Assembly: GCF_000278155.1 (NCBI RefSeq)
Contig: NZ_JH725095.1
Location: 1 to 64,000 of the forward strand
Origin: Bartonella doshiae NCTC 12862 = ATCC 700133
GTDB lineage: Bacteria; Pseudomonadota; Alphaproteobacteria; Rhizobiales; Rhizobiaceae
DNA length: 64,000 nucleotides
Direction: 5' to 3'
Shown: one piece after another, positions 16,080 to 27,741 of the stretch
Numbering within the stretch: the stretch's first letter is position 1
Layout of the letters: every line of letters begins with the position of its first letter
Notes under the pieces: generated by a model
Told to the model about the DNA's origin: nothing
The model's database searches: none
What the model saw: the letters and a program-made list of their open reading frames with translations, nothing else
Translations under genes and position numbers: made by a program

Positions 16080-16197
16080 TCCTTTTCTTTTTTCATGCAT
16101 ATTGATAAAAATGAGCATATTAACCTTTATTGATTATCATTAAATTTTTACAAAACCATCCGCAATCGTTGGCGGAACTGGATTAAAGGGGTATTTT

Positions 16198-18174
16198 ATG
16201 TCTTGCTCTGTTTCTCTTTCTTTCCCCGATGGCTCAAAACGTAATTACCCCTCTGAAATGACTGGTTTGGAATTGGCTGAATCGCTTTCCAAATCACTCG
16301 CAAAAAAAGCTGTTGCCTATAACTTGAATGGAATCACTCGAGATCTATCGGACTCATTAGAGCAATCTGGTCAGATAGAAATTATTACTCGCGAAGATCC
16401 ACGTGCCCTTGAACTTATACGCCATGATTGTGCACATGTCCTTGCTGAAGCAGTGCAAGAACTCTTTCCTGGAACACAAGTCACAATTGGCCCCGTCATT
16501 GAAAACGGTTTTTACTATGATTTTGCCCGTCAACAACCTTTTACATTAGATGATCTCGCCATCATTGAAAAGAAAATGCGTGAAATTATTCAACGTAATA
16601 AACCTTTCAGAAAAGAAATTTGGTCTCGTGAAAAAGCTAAAGAAATTTTTTCTGAAAAAAATGAATTTTATAAAGTTGAACTTATTGATAGCATCCCTGA
16701 AAATCAAGATTTGAAAATCTATTATCAAGGAGATTGGTTTGATCTTTGCCGCGGACCACACATGCAATCTACAGGTCAAATTGGTAATGCCTTTAAACTG
16801 ATGAAAGTTGCGGGTGCTTATTGGCGTGGCGATGCCAACAATCCAATGCTAACAAGGATTTATGGCACAGCATTTGCTAATGAAAATGACTTAAAAGCCT
16901 ATCTACACATATTAGAAGAAGCTGAAAAACGCGATCACCGTCGTTTGGGACGTGAAATGGACTTATTTCACTTTCAAGAAGAAGGACCAGGAATGGTTTT
17001 TTGGCATAAAAAAGGCTGGAAAATGTTCCAAAATTTGCTCAATTATATGCGTAGACGTCTTGATGATCACCAATATGCTGAAGTTAATGCTCCACAAGTT
17101 CTCGATAGATCACTTTGGGAAATATCTGGTCATTGGGGTTGGTATAAAGAGAATATGTTTAAGGCAATTCCTGCAACGAATGATTGGGATGATGAAACTG
17201 TTTACGCTTTAAAACCCATGAATTGTCCTGGTCACGTTCAGATTTTTAAACATGGCTTAAAATCTTATCGTGATTTACCTATGAGACTTGCAGAATTTGG
17301 CATCGTTCATCGTTACGAACCTTCAGGTTCACTACATGGTCTTATGCGTGTACGTGGCTTTACACAAGATGATGCACACATTTTTTGTACCGATGAGCAA
17401 TTAGCTGATGAATGCCTTGATATAAATAATCTAATTTTATCAACTTATGCTGATTTTGGCTTCAAAGAAATTAGTCTTAAGCTTTCAACACGCCCAGAAA
17501 AACGCGTTGGATCTGACATGTTATGGGATCATGCAGAAAATATTATGACATCTGTTCTTAAAACTATTGAAACAAAATTTGCAGGGCAAATAAAAACAAG
17601 TATTCTTTCAGGAGAAGGTGCATTTTACGGACCAAAATTTGAATATACATTGAAAGATGCTATCGGTCGTGAGTGGCAGTGCGGAACAACACAAATAGAC
17701 TTTAATCTCCCTGAGCGTTTTGGTGCATTCTATATCGATAAAGATTCAGAAAAACGTCAGCCTGTTATGATACACCGCGCTATTTTTGGATCAATGGAGC
17801 GTTTCCTTGCTATATTAATTGAAAATTTTGCTGGACATATGCCACTTTGGCTTGCCCCTGAACAAGTCGTTGTTGCTTCAATTACATCTGAAGCAAATGA
17901 ATATACAAAAAAAATAACGGCAAAGCTTAAAGCAGTTGGTCTTTCTGCAACATCAGATCTTCGCAATGAAAAAATTAACTATAAAATACGAGAACATTCT
18001 TTACAAAAAGTTCCTGTTATTCTGGTATGTGGTAAACGAGAAGCAGAAACAGATAGCGTAAACATGCGCCGCTTAGGAAGTACGGATCAAGTCTCTTTAT
18101 CAATAGAAGAAGTCATTAAACAACTTACGAATGAAGCAACCCCTCCAGATTTGCGTCGTCTCATAAATAGTTAA
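16198..18174 (+). CDS. thrS: threonine-tRNA ligase
   Basis: A 658-residue class II synthetase charging tRNA-Thr. Domains in order: TGS (about 1-63), the editing domain with [12 protein letters not shown] (His-x3-His, about 82-95), the catalytic core with [53 protein letters not shown] and GRPKF-type text [15 protein letters not shown], and the C-terminal anticodon-binding domain ([13 protein letters not shown] to the end). AAAGGGG lies 10 nt before the ATG. A single-gene unit; no T-box or autoregulatory leader is evident in the 118-bp upstream. Confidence 0.97.
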   Translation: MSCSVSLSFPDGSKRNYPSEMTGLELAESLSKSLAKKAVAYNLNGITRDLSDSLEQSGQIEIITREDPRALELIRHDCAHVLAEAVQELFPGTQVTIGPVIENGFYYDFARQQPFTLDDLAIIEKKMREIIQRNKPFRKEIWSREKAKEIFSEKNEFYKVELIDSIPENQDLKIYYQGDWFDLCRGPHMQSTGQIGNAFKLMKVAGAYWRGDANNPMLTRIYGTAFANENDLKAYLHILEEAEKRDHRRLGREMDLFHFQEEGPGMVFWHKKGWKMFQNLLNYMRRRLDDHQYAEVNAPQVLDRSLWEISGHWGWYKENMFKAIPATNDWDDETVYALKPMNCPGHVQIFKHGLKSYRDLPMRLAEFGIVHRYEPSGSLHGLMRVRGFTQDDAHIFCTDEQLADECLDINNLILSTYADFGFKEISLKLSTRPEKRVGSDMLWDHAENIMTSVLKTIETKFAGQIKTSILSGEGAFYGPKFEYTLKDAIGREWQCGTTQIDFNLPERFGAFYIDKDSEKRQPVMIHRAIFGSMERFLAILIENFAGHMPLWLAPEQVVVASITSEANEYTKKITAKLKAVGLSATSDLRNEKINYKIREHSLQKVPVILVCGKREAETDSVNMRRLGSTDQVSLSIEEVIKQLTNEATPPDLRRLINS

Positions 18175-18216
18175 TGTTGCAGTACAAAATAAAGAATTTA
18201 TAATAAAGGCAGATGT

Positions 18217-18726
18217 TTATTGCCGTACTCTATCAAGAACACGTTTACATTCAATTAATTCAAACAGGGTTTCCTGTAACAGTGTTTTATCTGTCTTATC
18301 TTTGTAAGCATTAACAGCACCAACAGATTCTTCCTCTTCACTCCGCATAAAACTTAAAAGTCCAAAAGAAGACTTTTTATTAGGTTTGTCACTGGTAGTT
18401 TTAGTTGTTTGCCCCACCAGTTTCTTGTCCATTACAACATTCATAGCATTAAGATCACCATTTCCAAATGCAGTAACAAAAGCAATACCATTTTCTTTTA
18501 AAAGACGCTGTACACCTTTTATAGTATATCCCTGATCATACAATAACCGTTTAATACCGTTGAGTAAATCGACATCAACTGGACGATAATAACGTCTTCC
18601 ACCCCCACGCTTCATTGGTTTTATCTGTGTAAAACGTGTTTCCCAGAACCTTAATACATGCTGCGGAAGCCCCAGCAATTCAGCTACTTCGCTAATTGTG
18701 CGAAAAGCATCGGAGCTCTTATCCAT
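18217..18726 (-). CDS. MerR-family transcriptional regulator
   Basis: A 169-residue protein with an N-terminal MerR winged helix: [70 protein letters not shown]. The C-terminal part lacks Cys clusters or an obvious ligand domain. This is the conserved rhizobial MerR gene next to ihfA; its targets are not established as far as I know. It lies 196 bp after ihfA on the same strand and converges on thrS. Confidence 0.88.
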   Translation of the reverse strand: MDKSSDAFRTISEVAELLGLPQHVLRFWETRFTQIKPMKRGGGRRYYRPVDVDLLNGIKRLLYDQGYTIKGVQRLLKENGIAFVTAFGNGDLNAMNVVMDKKLVGQTTKTTSDKPNKKSSFGLLSFMRSEEEESVGAVNAYKDKTDKTLLQETLFELIECKRVLDRVRQ

Positions 18727-18922
18727 TCTGTAACACCTTATTTAAAATCCAACAATGATTCTATAATGCTTCATCAAGTTTTTAAGTTCTCAACAAGATT
18801 GGTCAAAAATATGATCATATTTAACTCCATTTAAACTAAAAAGTGTTTGCTTAAAACAGAGTTTACAATTCTCTATTATACAAGTTTCTTCAACAAAGAT
18901 TAAAGATTATAATAGAATTGAC

Positions 18923-19246
18923 TTATGTGATATTACTGTTTTGTCTGGTACGATGTGCATCTAAAATTCTTTGCTTCAATACATTAGCAGCCTTAAATGT
19001 TACAACACGTCGCGGTGGAATAGGTGCTTCAATACCAGTTTTTGGATTTCGTCCAACGCGTTCACTTTTACTACGGACTTGAAAAGTTGCAAAAGAAGAT
19101 AACTTAACGGCCTCACCTCTTATCAATGAATTACAAATTTCATCTAAAACCAATTCAACCAATGCAGCTGATTCAGTATGTGACAAGCCCACTTTTCTAC
19201 AAACTACGCTCGCTAAATCTGCACGCGTTACTGTCTTACTTGTCAT
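18923..19246 (-). CDS. ihfA: integration host factor subunit alpha
   Basis: A 107-residue HU/IHF protein. [33 protein letters not shown], then [45 protein letters not shown] is the DNA-bending arm with the Pro that intercalates. The alpha subunit is inferred from the position between fabH and merR. ATG 19246 has AGGTGG six bases upstream; a GTG nine bases earlier is in frame but overlaps that site. With IhfB it bends DNA at promoters and phage att sites. Confidence 0.93.
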   Translation of the reverse strand: MTSKTVTRADLASVVCRKVGLSHTESAALVELVLDEICNSLIRGEAVKLSSFATFQVRSKSERVGRNPKTGIEAPIPPRRVVTFKAANVLKQRILDAHRTRQNSNIT

Positions 19247-19324
19247 TATAACCACCTATTCAAATATTAAAAATTACAAAATATTTTATACGTTTTATTC
19301 AAATATGGTCAAGCAACTACTAAT

Positions 19325-20299
19325 CTACCAACGAATAAGAATTGCTCCCCATGTAAATCCACCTCCCATAGCTTCTAACATAACAAGATCCCCTTTTTTA
19401 ATTCTTCCATCATGAACAGCTGTTGTCAAAGCCAATGGTACCGATGCTGCAGACGTATTACCATGTTGATCAACGGTAATCACGACTTTATCGATAGAAA
19501 TTCCAAGTTTTTTAGCTGATGCTTCAATAATACGTTTATTAGCCTGATGAGGTACAAACCAATCTAACTGTGAAACATTCATACCAATTGCTGAAAAACA
19601 ATTATCCACCACATCCGTTATCATGCCAACGGCATATTTAAAAACTTCTCGCCCTTCCATACGCAAATAGCCTGTCGTTTGAGTTGTTGACGGACCACCA
19701 TCAACATACAGCTTATCCATATATGCACCGTTAGAGCGCACTTTTGCAGATAATATGCCACGATCAAAAGAAACACCACCCTCAATTTTCTGTGCTTCCA
19801 AAACTACAGCACCCGCACCATCACCAAACAAAACACATGTAGTGCGATCTTTCCAATCTAAAATTCGAGAAAACGTATCAGATCCAATAACCAAAATCCT
19901 TTTAGCTGCTCCACAGCGTAAATAAGCATCTCCTGTTGTTAAAGCAAAAATAAAACCAGAACAAACAGCTTGAAGATCAAAAGCAAATCCATGACTCATT
20001 CCCAAAGCGCTCTGAATCTCAACTGCAGAAGCAGGAAAAGTACGGTTTGGTGTTGAAGTTGCTAAAATAATACAATCAATATCTTTTATTGTAAGACCAG
20101 CATTTACAAGCGCAGTTTGTGCAGCTTCTACTCCTAGAGAAACCGTTGTCTCATTTTCATTGGCAATATAACGTTGACGTATGCCTGTCCGTTGAACAAT
20201 CCATGAATCAGATGTCTCAACAAATTTTGCAATCTCATCATTCGATAAGCTTTTTTTGGGCAAAGCACTACCCACACCGCACACAACTGATCGAATCAT
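19325..20299 (-). CDS. fabH: beta-ketoacyl-ACP synthase III
   Basis: A 324-residue FabH, which starts fatty acid synthesis by condensing acetyl-CoA with malonyl-ACP. Catalytic Cys113 is in [12 protein letters not shown], His in [11 protein letters not shown] and Asn in [10 protein letters not shown]; the C-terminal [13 protein letters not shown] is typical. It follows plsX by 50 bp on the minus strand and precedes ihfA, the standard alphaproteobacterial order. Confidence 0.97.
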   Translation of the reverse strand: MIRSVVCGVGSALPKKSLSNDEIAKFVETSDSWIVQRTGIRQRYIANENETTVSLGVEAAQTALVNAGLTIKDIDCIILATSTPNRTFPASAVEIQSALGMSHGFAFDLQAVCSGFIFALTTGDAYLRCGAAKRILVIGSDTFSRILDWKDRTTCVLFGDGAGAVVLEAQKIEGGVSFDRGILSAKVRSNGAYMDKLYVDGGPSTTQTTGYLRMEGREVFKYAVGMITDVVDNCFSAIGMNVSQLDWFVPHQANKRIIEASAKKLGISIDKVVITVDQHGNTSAASVPLALTTAVHDGRIKKGDLVMLEAMGGGFTWGAILIRW

Positions 20300-20349
20300 T
20301 AGAGATTAACCTTTTCCTGAGATTTTTTTACTACTATTATAAATACTTA

Positions 20350-21420
20350 TCATGTGGTCTCTCTATCAATTATAGTTTCATCTTCTTTATCCAAAAATGT
20401 TGCTTTATGTTCATGAAAACTCCGTAAATCCGTGGTTATTTTTTGCAAAAGTCCATTTTTAACCATCTCATAACCAACACGGATAGCAGAAGCAAAACCA
20501 CCAGCATTTGCACTACCATGACTTTTTATGACAACACCATTCAAACCTAAAAGGACTCCACCATTAACTCTATCGGGATCCATTTTATTTTTCAGTGTAC
20601 GAAAAGCACGCCGCGACAAAAAGTAACCAAGAGATGAAAAAAAAGAACTACGCATAGCAGAGTTTAAGATTTCCCCTATCTGCCGCGCAGTTCCTTCTGC
20701 TGTTTTTAGAGCAATATTACCAGAAAATCCTTCCGTTACAACAACATCTACGGTTCCTTTTCCAATGTCATTACCTTCAACAAATCCCTTATACTCTAAC
20801 CCTTCTAATTGCACTTTACGCAATATCATCCCAGCTTTTTTGATTTCATAAAGACCTTTAACCTCTTCAACACCTACATTTAAAAGCCCAACACTTGGTT
20901 TTTCGGTATGATATAAGGCGCGAAACATCCCCGCCCCCATAACCGCCAAATCAACGAGCTGACTAGCAGATGCACCAATCGTTGCCCCAATATCCAGAAC
21001 AATACTCTCACTTCGAAGTGTTGGCCAAATACCCGCAATCCCAGGACGCTCAGCTTCCGCCATCATTTTTAAACAAAAATAAGACATTGCCATAAGCGCA
21101 CCAGTATTGCCAGAAGAAATGCAAGCATCAGCTTCACCATTTTTTACTGCCTCAATAGCATGCCACATTGATGATTTACCACGCCCATTGCGAAGTGCTT
21201 GACTTGGCTTTTCATCCATACGTGTATAACTTTCTGTAGAATAAAAGCGCGAAATAGAAGCTAAACAAGGATATTTTTCCAAAATTGGCTTAACAGCATC
21301 ATCCACTCCGTAAAACAAAAAATAAATATTTGGCAAATATTGTTGTACAATAGCTGCTCCCGCAATAGTCACTTCCGGACCATAATCACCGCCCATTACA
21401 TCCACAGAAATTTTAATCAC
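20350..21420 (-). CDS. plsX: phosphate acyltransferase PlsX
   Basis: PlsX makes acyl-phosphate from acyl-ACP for phosphatidic acid synthesis. The family start is [21 protein letters not shown], so I place the start at GTG 21420 (356 residues). The frame extends upstream to 21507 but those 29 residues (from MPYSFKG) are not family-like. Other motifs: [60 protein letters not shown] and [15 protein letters not shown]. It is downstream of yceD and upstream of fabH. Confidence 0.95.
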   Translation of the reverse strand: MIKISVDVMGGDYGPEVTIAGAAIVQQYLPNIYFLFYGVDDAVKPILEKYPCLASISRFYSTESYTRMDEKPSQALRNGRGKSSMWHAIEAVKNGEADACISSGNTGALMAMSYFCLKMMAEAERPGIAGIWPTLRSESIVLDIGATIGASASQLVDLAVMGAGMFRALYHTEKPSVGLLNVGVEEVKGLYEIKKAGMILRKVQLEGLEYKGFVEGNDIGKGTVDVVVTEGFSGNIALKTAEGTARQIGEILNSAMRSSFFSSLGYFLSRRAFRTLKNKMDPDRVNGGVLLGLNGVVIKSHGSANAGGFASAIRVGYEMVKNGLLQKITTDLRSFHEHKATFLDKEDETIIDRETT

Positions 21421-21572
21421 GCTCGCATATCCCACATCTTTTTTATTAACGCTTTTAAAGCATTTCACAACTTTTGCTACTGAAATCCCCTTGAAGCTAT
21501 AGGGCAATACAGCTTTGCAGAAAATACTGTTTTTATGACAGTATACAACAGATATTTTTTATGTCTTTATAA

Positions 21573-22136
21573 TCACTTCCAATTTTTTAAAACAGAAAAT
21601 GGCGATGATTTTTGTTCAACCTCTTCTGAATTTTCTGGCACATCCATATTTATTCCCTCTTTACGCGGATAATGGTTAATTGCCAATTCAAAAAATTCTT
21701 CCATGATTGCGCCAACATCAATTTTATCACCATAAAAGATTTCTGGTGTATCTGCTCCCTCTGCATCTAGAAACAATTCGCCTGTGTCCTCTGATGTTTT
21801 TGGTTTCATTAATTTTGAATCTTCAGGAACAAAAACAACCTCTATATTTTCACGTAGAATATTCTCTAATGGTTCTAATGTAACAACACATAATTGTACT
21901 ATACGTGCTTGCAGTAATCCTTTGACACGTACCCCTTGCTTTTTCCACGGTAAAATATGGAATTTACCCTCACAACATTTCACCTCAATCAAATCATGAT
22001 TCTGAGCTAAATGTGCACATTCTCGTTGATCTGCACAAATGTGCACCCTGATACCTTTAGTTGGTAATGAACGTACTGATATTGGATAAGCCAAAGCAAA
22101 TGTCATTTGAGAAACATGTTCAATATTCATTGACAA
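21573..22136 (-). CDS. yceD: DUF177 protein (YceD family)
   Basis: A 187-residue YceD/DUF177 protein, the partner usually encoded upstream of rpmF or plsX and linked to 23S rRNA accumulation. Visible features are the FALAYPISVRSLPTKG start, the LPWKKQGVRVKGLLQARIVQLCVVTLEPLENILRENIEVVFVPE core and the acidic FYGDKIDVGAIMEEFFELAINHYPRK stretch. rpmF is not between it and plsX, as is normal in Alphaproteobacteria. First gene of yceD-plsX-fabH-ihfA-merR. Confidence 0.88.
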   Translation of the reverse strand: MSMNIEHVSQMTFALAYPISVRSLPTKGIRVHICADQRECAHLAQNHDLIEVKCCEGKFHILPWKKQGVRVKGLLQARIVQLCVVTLEPLENILRENIEVVFVPEDSKLMKPKTSEDTGELFLDAEGADTPEIFYGDKIDVGAIMEEFFELAINHYPRKEGINMDVPENSEEVEQKSSPFSVLKNWK

Positions 22137-22345
22137 CCCCCAGATATAAAGAAAGTATAATACACTGCATTTTGTTGACCTAAAGTAAATTTAATTATTT
22201 TTTTCTTTTCTAAAGAAAATCTCTATGGCATACTTTAATTTTATAATAGGGAAGCTCAGTGTAAGCTATGGCAGATTAAGCTATAATTTTAAAAGCTTGG
22301 CCGCCTTCTTGCCGTGCGTCTAAATATCATACGTCTAAATTTAAA

Positions 22346-22825
22346 ATGGAGATATCATTGTTTCAGGTGCCCCTCACAGAGGCTTCAATTAAAAAAAAAT
22401 TATTGGCTGGTCTATTAATAGCAAGCATGCTAACAATTTCCGGTTGTAGTCTTGTTAATTCTTCAGGTTCAAGCCAGATATATAAAGAAGGCTATATCCT
22501 TGATAAAAGTGCCCTTGATTCTATTTCTGTAGGATCAAGTCAGGAGCAGGTTATTTTAACTTTAGGAACACCTTCGCTAAAAACAAAATATGATAATGAA
22601 GTTTTCTATTACATCTCACAAACTCGATACCGTGGCATGCAATTCATGAAAACAAAAATTATTGATCGCAAAGTTTTAGCCATTTACTTCGACAAAAACA
22701 AACAAGTAACTAAGGTTGCCCATTATGGTCTACAAGATGGTCAGATGTTTGATTTCATCACACGAACAACACCAACTCCTACCAAGGAACGACCTTTCTT
22801 GCTTAAAATTATTAAAGGCTTATAG
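22346..22825 (+). CDS. bamE: outer membrane assembly lipoprotein BamE
   Basis: A 159-residue SmpA/OmlA (BamE) protein. The signal peptide LLAGLLIASMLTISGC gives a lipidated Cys near residue 33. The fold follows: GYILDKSALDSISVGSSQEQVILTLGTPSLKTKYDNEVFYYISQTRYRGMQFMKTKIIDRKVLAIYFD. It belongs to the BAM complex inserting outer-membrane beta-barrels. The ATG at 22346 overlaps GGAG; TTG 22358, 6 bp after that GGAG, is a credible real start. It is divergent from yceD and ends at a convergent hairpin before nusB. Confidence 0.92.
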   Translation: MEISLFQVPLTEASIKKKLLAGLLIASMLTISGCSLVNSSGSSQIYKEGYILDKSALDSISVGSSQEQVILTLGTPSLKTKYDNEVFYYISQTRYRGMQFMKTKIIDRKVLAIYFDKNKQVTKVAHYGLQDGQMFDFITRTTPTPTKERPFLLKIIKGL

Positions 22826-22863
22826 GGGCTTTATAAACCTACATTAGAGATTCTTTTTGTCTG

Positions 22864-22894
22864 CATACAATCCCGATATAATCGGGATTGTATG
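22864..22894. terminator. bidirectional hairpin between bamE and nusB
   Basis: A 14-bp perfect stem (22864-22877 with 22881-22894) and loop ata, core aatcccgat/atcgggatt. It lies between the convergent bamE and nusB stops. The T run is weak on both sides, so it may act by structure more than by a classical U-tract. Confidence 0.65.
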
Positions 22895-22900
22895 TTGCCT

Positions 22901-23371
22901 TTAAGAACGGATTTTTTTTGCCATACTATCAAGCACCGCATTAACAAGTTTTGGCTCATCACCTTCAAAAAATGCTTTTGCAATATCAACATATTCATTC
23001 ATAACAACCGCGACGGGAACATCTTGACGGTTGATTAATTCCCATGAACCTGCACGTAAAATAGCACGAAGTATAGAGTCTATACGCGAAAGTGACCACT
23101 CCGCAGAAAGCTGTTGATGGAGCATAGGATCAAGTTGTTTTTGATCTTTAACAACACCCGTTATAATAGCTAAAAACCACTGAAAATCAGCATCAAGATA
23201 CTGCTCTCCATCAATTTCTTTTCCTAATCGATAAGCCTCATACTCGGCAGCCGTTTCCATAACACCAGAACCAACCATATCCATTTGATAAAGTGCTTGG
23301 ACTGCCGCTAGTCTTGCTACTCCACGTTTATTCGCTGGACGAGGAGAAAAATTGCCTTTTCTATCAGCCAT
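22901..23371 (-). CDS. nusB: transcription antitermination protein NusB
   Basis: A 156-residue all-helical NusB, which with S10 (NusE) binds BoxA RNA to antiterminate rRNA operons. It shows [17 protein letters not shown] near the start, [44 protein letters not shown] and the C-terminal FVNAVLD-like [15 protein letters not shown]. It begins 2 bp after ribH, the conserved ribH-nusB pair. Confidence 0.95.
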   Translation of the reverse strand: MADRKGNFSPRPANKRGVARLAAVQALYQMDMVGSGVMETAAEYEAYRLGKEIDGEQYLDADFQWFLAIITGVVKDQKQLDPMLHQQLSAEWSLSRIDSILRAILRAGSWELINRQDVPVAVVMNEYVDIAKAFFEGDEPKLVNAVLDSMAKKIRS

Positions 23372-23373
23372 AT

Positions 23374-23832
23374 TTAATGATTATCTCCAAATCTCTTTTT
23401 TAGAGCGATCATACATAAAGCAGCTTCAGCAGCAAAACCACCTTTATTTTTTTCATTTTGTTCGGCACGCGCCCATGCTTGTCTTTCATCTTCAACAGTT
23501 AAAATGCCATTTCCAATAGCCAAGTGCTTATGAACAGTTAAATCCATCAATGCGCGACAAGAATTATTCGCGACAATTTCAAAATGATATGTTTCACCCC
23601 GAATAACACAACCAAGTGCAACATAACCATCATAAAATACTGTACGACTTTTTTCGGCAAAAACGATTGCTGCTGGTATTTCTAATGCTCCTGGAACTGT
23701 CACAATATCATAGCTTACTTCAGCCTTTTGTAGAGCTCTCATTGCACCTGCAAGAAGTGCATCAGAAATCCCATCATAAAAACGCGCTTCAACAATCAAG
23801 AGACGCAAATTCTTATCTATCTCTTTTGTCAT
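23374..23832 (-). CDS. ribH: 6,7-dimethyl-8-ribityllumazine synthase
   Basis: A 152-residue lumazine synthase, which condenses the ribityl-pyrimidine with dihydroxybutanone phosphate. Motifs: [57 protein letters not shown] and [17 protein letters not shown]. The active-site His is in GETYHFE. It lies 84 bp after ribE, within or just after the riboflavin run, and 2 bp before nusB. Confidence 0.96.
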   Translation of the reverse strand: MTKEIDKNLRLLIVEARFYDGISDALLAGAMRALQKAEVSYDIVTVPGALEIPAAIVFAEKSRTVFYDGYVALGCVIRGETYHFEIVANNSCRALMDLTVHKHLAIGNGILTVEDERQAWARAEQNEKNKGGFAAEAALCMIALKKRFGDNH

Positions 23833-23916
23833 AATGAGATCCTATCAGAAAAATTAATAAAAAACCTAGATGTATAGGCATAAATTCTAAATACTATAGT
23901 AAAGTTTTAGCCCTAT

Positions 23917-24531
23917 TCATTTTTCACTTTTAAAGTTGGAAAGTTTAGCAACATAACGCGCAAGCTGATCAATTTCTACATTGATCAGATCTCCAACTCT
24001 TGCTTGTCCCCAAGTTGTCATTTCAAGTGTATGGCGAATAATAAGAACATCAAAAATACGATCTTCAATACAATTAATGGTCAGAGAAGTTCCATTAAGT
24101 GCTATAGAACCTTTGTTTACGATGAAGGATGTCAATCGTGCTGGAGCTTGTAAATGAAAACGCACCGCATCACCTTCATTTTTTTTCTCAATAATCTCAG
24201 CCAAACCATCAATATGACCAAAAACTAAATGCCCACCTAATTCATCCCCCAATCTCAATGAACGTTCCAAATTAACAAAAGTTCCTTTCGTCCATTGTGC
24301 AAGATTTGTCAAACGTAATGCTTCTTCCCATGCTTCCACTGTAAACCAATTGGTCATCTCCTGCTTTAATCCTCGCTCAACAACCGTCAGACAAATCCCT
24401 GAACATGCAATTGACGCACCAATCTCTAAACTCTCTATATCATAGTGCGTAGAAATCTTTAAACGTACCCCTTTTTTTAAGGGTTGGACATCTTCAACAC
24501 AACCGATATCCGTTATAATTCCTGTGAACAT
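23917..24531 (-). CDS. ribE: riboflavin synthase alpha chain
   Basis: A 204-residue riboflavin synthase built of two similar barrels, each beginning with a GI-x-D type turn: [15 protein letters not shown] and GHLVFGHIDGLAEI. It dismutates two lumazines into riboflavin. Both halves carry the expected GTSLTI/GICLTV signature: GICLTVVERG and LNGTSLTINCIEDRIFDVLIIRHTLEMT. Its start overlaps the ribD end by 19 bp, so translation is coupled. Confidence 0.96.
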   Translation of the reverse strand: MFTGIITDIGCVEDVQPLKKGVRLKISTHYDIESLEIGASIACSGICLTVVERGLKQEMTNWFTVEAWEEALRLTNLAQWTKGTFVNLERSLRLGDELGGHLVFGHIDGLAEIIEKKNEGDAVRFHLQAPARLTSFIVNKGSIALNGTSLTINCIEDRIFDVLIIRHTLEMTTWGQARVGDLINVEIDQLARYVAKLSNFKSEK

Positions 24532-25643
24532 AATGTCTTACGCCTCCATTTATAAAAACAGTCGTTTCCAAACATTCTTCTTTCAACCTCATAAAATTGC
24601 GAGAGATAATTTCCAAAATGAGGAGCCTCAATACGGTCTTCACCTAAAATAACGGGCGCATAAAAGCATATTAAATGATCCACGCAACCTGCATTTAAGA
24701 ACTTTTCCCCTGTCTTCACACCTCCCTCAAGTAAAACGCTCGTGATTCCACGTTGATAAAGTAGCTGTAAAATAGTAAAGGGCTGCATATAACCATTTCT
24801 TATTTCTACCGAATATACAGATACACCATATTGTTCCAGTGCATTTTTTTTGCTTTCCTTTGAGAGATTCATATCACAAACGATCCATGTAGGAGTTGTT
24901 TTTGCCGTTTGAACAACCTTTGCATTAAGGGGTATAGATAAATCTGTATCTAAAATAATCCGTATAGGAGAACGCATCTCTAGACCTGGCAAACGACAAT
25001 TTAATTGTGGATCATCTGCCAATATCGTGCCAATACCAACAAGAATAGCATTATTTTGTGCACGTAAAATATGTGTATGAGTACGAGACATCATTCCACT
25101 AATTTTTATTCCACCCTTCCCTTTTTTTCCCACTCCATTATCAGCAGAAATTGCCATTTTTAAAGTAACAGTACAACGTTGCAATTTTCTTATACACCAA
25201 TGTGTGCACAACGTTCCAAAAGCTTCTTCTGCCAAAACTCCCTCAATAACTTCAATGCCAGCCGCACGCAAAAGAGTAATACCACGCCCATTAACCCGTT
25301 TATCTAAATCAGCAAGAGCAACAACAACCCGTGAAATACCCGAATTGATGAGCGCATTGACACATGGAGATGTTTTTCCATAATGCGAACATGGCTCTAA
25401 AGTCACATATGCAGTAGAACCACGCGCCAAAGGGCCCGCCATCTGTAAAGCCTGTATCTCAGCATGAGGCCTCCCATACACAGCTGTTACACCATAGCCA
25501 ACAATAGATGTTCCTATACCGTCATCGTTTCGCGCAATTAATGCACCAACAGAAGGATTATCACCTGTAAGACCGACATGACGTTCTGCTAAACGGATAG
25601 CTGCAGCCATAAACCGCTCATCTTGTGGTTTTTTATTCATCAA
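24513..25643 (-). CDS. ribD: bifunctional riboflavin deaminase/reductase
   Basis: A 376-residue RibD. The N-terminal deaminase has [10 protein letters not shown], the zinc His in [10 protein letters not shown] and Cys in [20 protein letters not shown]. The C-terminal reductase starts near residue 150 with [10 protein letters not shown] and has [29 protein letters not shown] and a [18 protein letters not shown] segment. It overlaps nrdR by 11 bp upstream and ribE by 19 bp downstream, marking a tightly coupled operon. Confidence 0.96.
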   Translation of the reverse strand: MMNKKPQDERFMAAAIRLAERHVGLTGDNPSVGALIARNDDGIGTSIVGYGVTAVYGRPHAEIQALQMAGPLARGSTAYVTLEPCSHYGKTSPCVNALINSGISRVVVALADLDKRVNGRGITLLRAAGIEVIEGVLAEEAFGTLCTHWCIRKLQRCTVTLKMAISADNGVGKKGKGGIKISGMMSRTHTHILRAQNNAILVGIGTILADDPQLNCRLPGLEMRSPIRIILDTDLSIPLNAKVVQTAKTTPTWIVCDMNLSKESKKNALEQYGVSVYSVEIRNGYMQPFTILQLLYQRGITSVLLEGGVKTGEKFLNAGCVDHLICFYAPVILGEDRIEAPHFGNYLSQFYEVERRMFGNDCFYKWRRKTLCSQEL

Positions 25644-26115
25644 AACAAGATTCTGTATCCGTTATATCTTTTGATAACTCATCTATAACATCGTGAAAAT
25701 CACTTGCATTACGAAAGTCTCGATAGACAGAAGCAAAGCGGATATAAGCAATATCATCAATGCTTTTCAATGCTTCCATCACAAGGTGCCCAATTTTTTC
25801 CGAAGAAATTTCTGGCTCTCCTAAACTCTCAAGCTGTCGTACAATGCCAGAAATCACGCGTTCAATATAATCAGGATCAATATTGCGTTTACGCACAGCT
25901 ATATCAACTGATCTCATTAACTTATCACGATCAAACTGCTCACATCGACCACTCTTTTTAGAAACCAAAAGCTCACGCAACTGAACACGCTCAAAAGTCG
26001 TAAAACGACCACCGCAAAAAGTGCATACACGCCGACGACGAATCACAGCTCCCTCTTCAGCGGGACGTGAATCTTTAACTTGTGTATCCTCATATTGGCA
26101 GTAAGGACAGCGCAT
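25633..26115 (-). CDS. nrdR: transcriptional repressor NrdR
   Basis: A 160-residue NrdR. The N-terminal zinc ribbon is [18 protein letters not shown] with [15 protein letters not shown] (four Cys). The ATP-cone follows from about 50: [29 protein letters not shown] through [17 protein letters not shown]. It senses ATP/dATP and represses ribonucleotide reductase genes at NrdR boxes. It begins 10 bp after glyA and overlaps ribD. No NrdR box pair was evident to me beside this operon. Confidence 0.96.
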   Translation of the reverse strand: MRCPYCQYEDTQVKDSRPAEEGAVIRRRRVCTFCGGRFTTFERVQLRELLVSKKSGRCEQFDRDKLMRSVDIAVRKRNIDPDYIERVISGIVRQLESLGEPEISSEKIGHLVMEALKSIDDIAYIRFASVYRDFRNASDFHDVIDELSKDITDTESCFDE

Positions 26116-26125
26116 TTTTATATCC

Positions 26126-27439
26126 TTAACAGGTACTTAAATAAGAATAAAGAGGAAAATTATTCGTCATCTCTTCCACTTTATTCTTAACAGCCATTTC
26201 AACAGCACTATTATCCTCATCGCTTTTTGCCATCCTGAGTCCATCAAGAACTTCTGAAATCATCTGTCCAATTTGTATAAATTCATTTTTTGCAAAACCA
26301 CGTGTGGTCGCAGCAGGTGATCCTAAACGAATCCCCGATGTTATAAATGGTGTTTCAGGATCAAAAGGAATGCTATTTTTGTTGCAGGTAATATTAGCAC
26401 GACCCAAAGCCAATTCCGCTTGTTTTCCTGTTAAATTTTTAGAACGCAAATCAACCAATAATAAATGATTGTCTGTACCGCCAGAAACGATAGTAAAACC
26501 ATTGTCTTGTAATGTCTTTGCCAAAATTTTTGCATTCGCAACAACATTGGCACTATAATCTTTGAAATCAGACTGTAAAGCCTCTTTAAAAGCAACGGCC
26601 TTAGCAGCAATCACATGCATTAAAGGACCACCTTGAAGACCAGGGAAAATTGCTGAATTAATTTTTTTTGCTAAAACTTCATCATTTGTTAAAATCAAAC
26701 CTCCACGAGGACCACGCAGTGATTTATGCGTTGTCGTCGTTACAATATGCGCATATGGAACAGGAGAAGGATGAACACCACCAGCAACTAAACCTGCAAT
26801 ATGGGACATATCAACAATTAAATAAGCACCTATCTCATCTGCAATTTCACGAAATCGTTGCCAATCCCATAAACGAGGATAAGCAGATCCACCTGCTATG
26901 ATAAGTTTTGGCTTATGTTTCTTTGCAAGACGTTCAACTTGCTCCATATCAAGAAGCTGATCTTCTTGTCTCACCCCATAAGAAACAACATCAAACCATT
27001 TTCCTGACATATTGACAGAGGAACCGTGCGTAAGATGACCACCAGAATTTAAATCCAATCCCATAAATGTATCATGAGGCTGAAGTAAAGCCAAAAATAC
27101 AGCTTGATTCATTTGGCTACCAGAATTCGACTGAACATTAGCAAAAGCAGCACCAAAAAGCTGCTTTGCGCGTTCAATTGCTAATTCTTCAACAATATCA
27201 ACAAAATGACATCCTCCATAGTAACGCTTTCCTGGATAACCCTCTGCATATTTATTAGTCAAAACCGATCCCTGTGCTTCAAGAACCGCTCTTGATACAA
27301 TATTTTCTGACGCAATCAACTCAATTTCATGTTGTTGACGCTCAAACTCTCCTCTGATTGCATTAAAGATTGCACTATCAACAGTTTGTAAATCATCATT
27401 TAAAAAGCGTTTTTGTGTGTCGTTCATTTGTTGAGTCAT
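26126..27439 (-). CDS. glyA: serine hydroxymethyltransferase
   Basis: A 437-residue PLP enzyme making glycine and methylene-tetrahydrofolate from serine. Motifs: [45 protein letters not shown], and the PLP Lys239 in [14 protein letters not shown]. Length and both termini are normal. It leads the run glyA-nrdR-ribD-ribE, then ribH-nusB. The 302-bp spacer upstream is divergent with argC and shows no glycine riboswitch fold that I can see. Confidence 0.97.
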   Translation of the reverse strand: MTQQMNDTQKRFLNDDLQTVDSAIFNAIRGEFERQQHEIELIASENIVSRAVLEAQGSVLTNKYAEGYPGKRYYGGCHFVDIVEELAIERAKQLFGAAFANVQSNSGSQMNQAVFLALLQPHDTFMGLDLNSGGHLTHGSSVNMSGKWFDVVSYGVRQEDQLLDMEQVERLAKKHKPKLIIAGGSAYPRLWDWQRFREIADEIGAYLIVDMSHIAGLVAGGVHPSPVPYAHIVTTTTHKSLRGPRGGLILTNDEVLAKKINSAIFPGLQGGPLMHVIAAKAVAFKEALQSDFKDYSANVVANAKILAKTLQDNGFTIVSGGTDNHLLLVDLRSKNLTGKQAELALGRANITCNKNSIPFDPETPFITSGIRLGSPAATTRGFAKNEFIQIGQMISEVLDGLRMAKSDEDNSAVEMAVKNKVEEMTNNFPLYSYLSTC

Positions 27440-27741
27440 AAAATACGTCCTAACATTTTAAAAACAAAGTAATGAACGATAACACAGCAAATCGTGCAAA
27501 CCAAATATTTTAAACTATTTTTTTATGCAAAATACAGTAAACACTTATCTTATTCTTTTTCCTTCTAAATTATACAATTCTGACTTGGCAAAAATAATTG
27601 ACGTAAAAAAGATTTTGCATTTTTTCTCACTTTACCTTTATTGTAGCATTGTATCAGAAAAAAAGTCTATAATATCAAAAAAAATCAATAATTAAGCTCA
27701 TTTATAATGTGGCAACAGAAAACCGATTTAAGGCAAAGATA
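27440..27741. other. divergent spacer between glyA and argC
   Basis: AT-rich, no gene. It must hold promoters for both directions. TTGACG at about 27598 is the only clear -35-like hexamer, and I cannot pair it confidently with a -10. An AAGGCAAAG before ATG 27742 serves argC. Confidence 0.4.

Noticed and set aside
16080-16197. T-box or threonyl-tRNA-mimicking leader before thrS
   Set aside because: 118 bp without the T-box sequence or a tRNA-like stem set; such control is not expected in this lineage.
22317-22340. Short direct repeat cgtctaaat before bamE
   Set aside because: Two 9-bp copies 15 bp apart are noted, but at this length in AT-rich DNA they can be chance, and no regulator is indicated.
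24532-25700. FMN riboswitch for the riboflavin genes
   Set aside because: The rib genes overlap each other and nrdR, leaving no leader; the 84-bp gap before ribH is too short and lacks the conserved RFN stems.
27440-27741. Glycine riboswitch before glyA
   Set aside because: The spacer is almost pure AT-rich sequence with no tandem aptamer-like GC stems.
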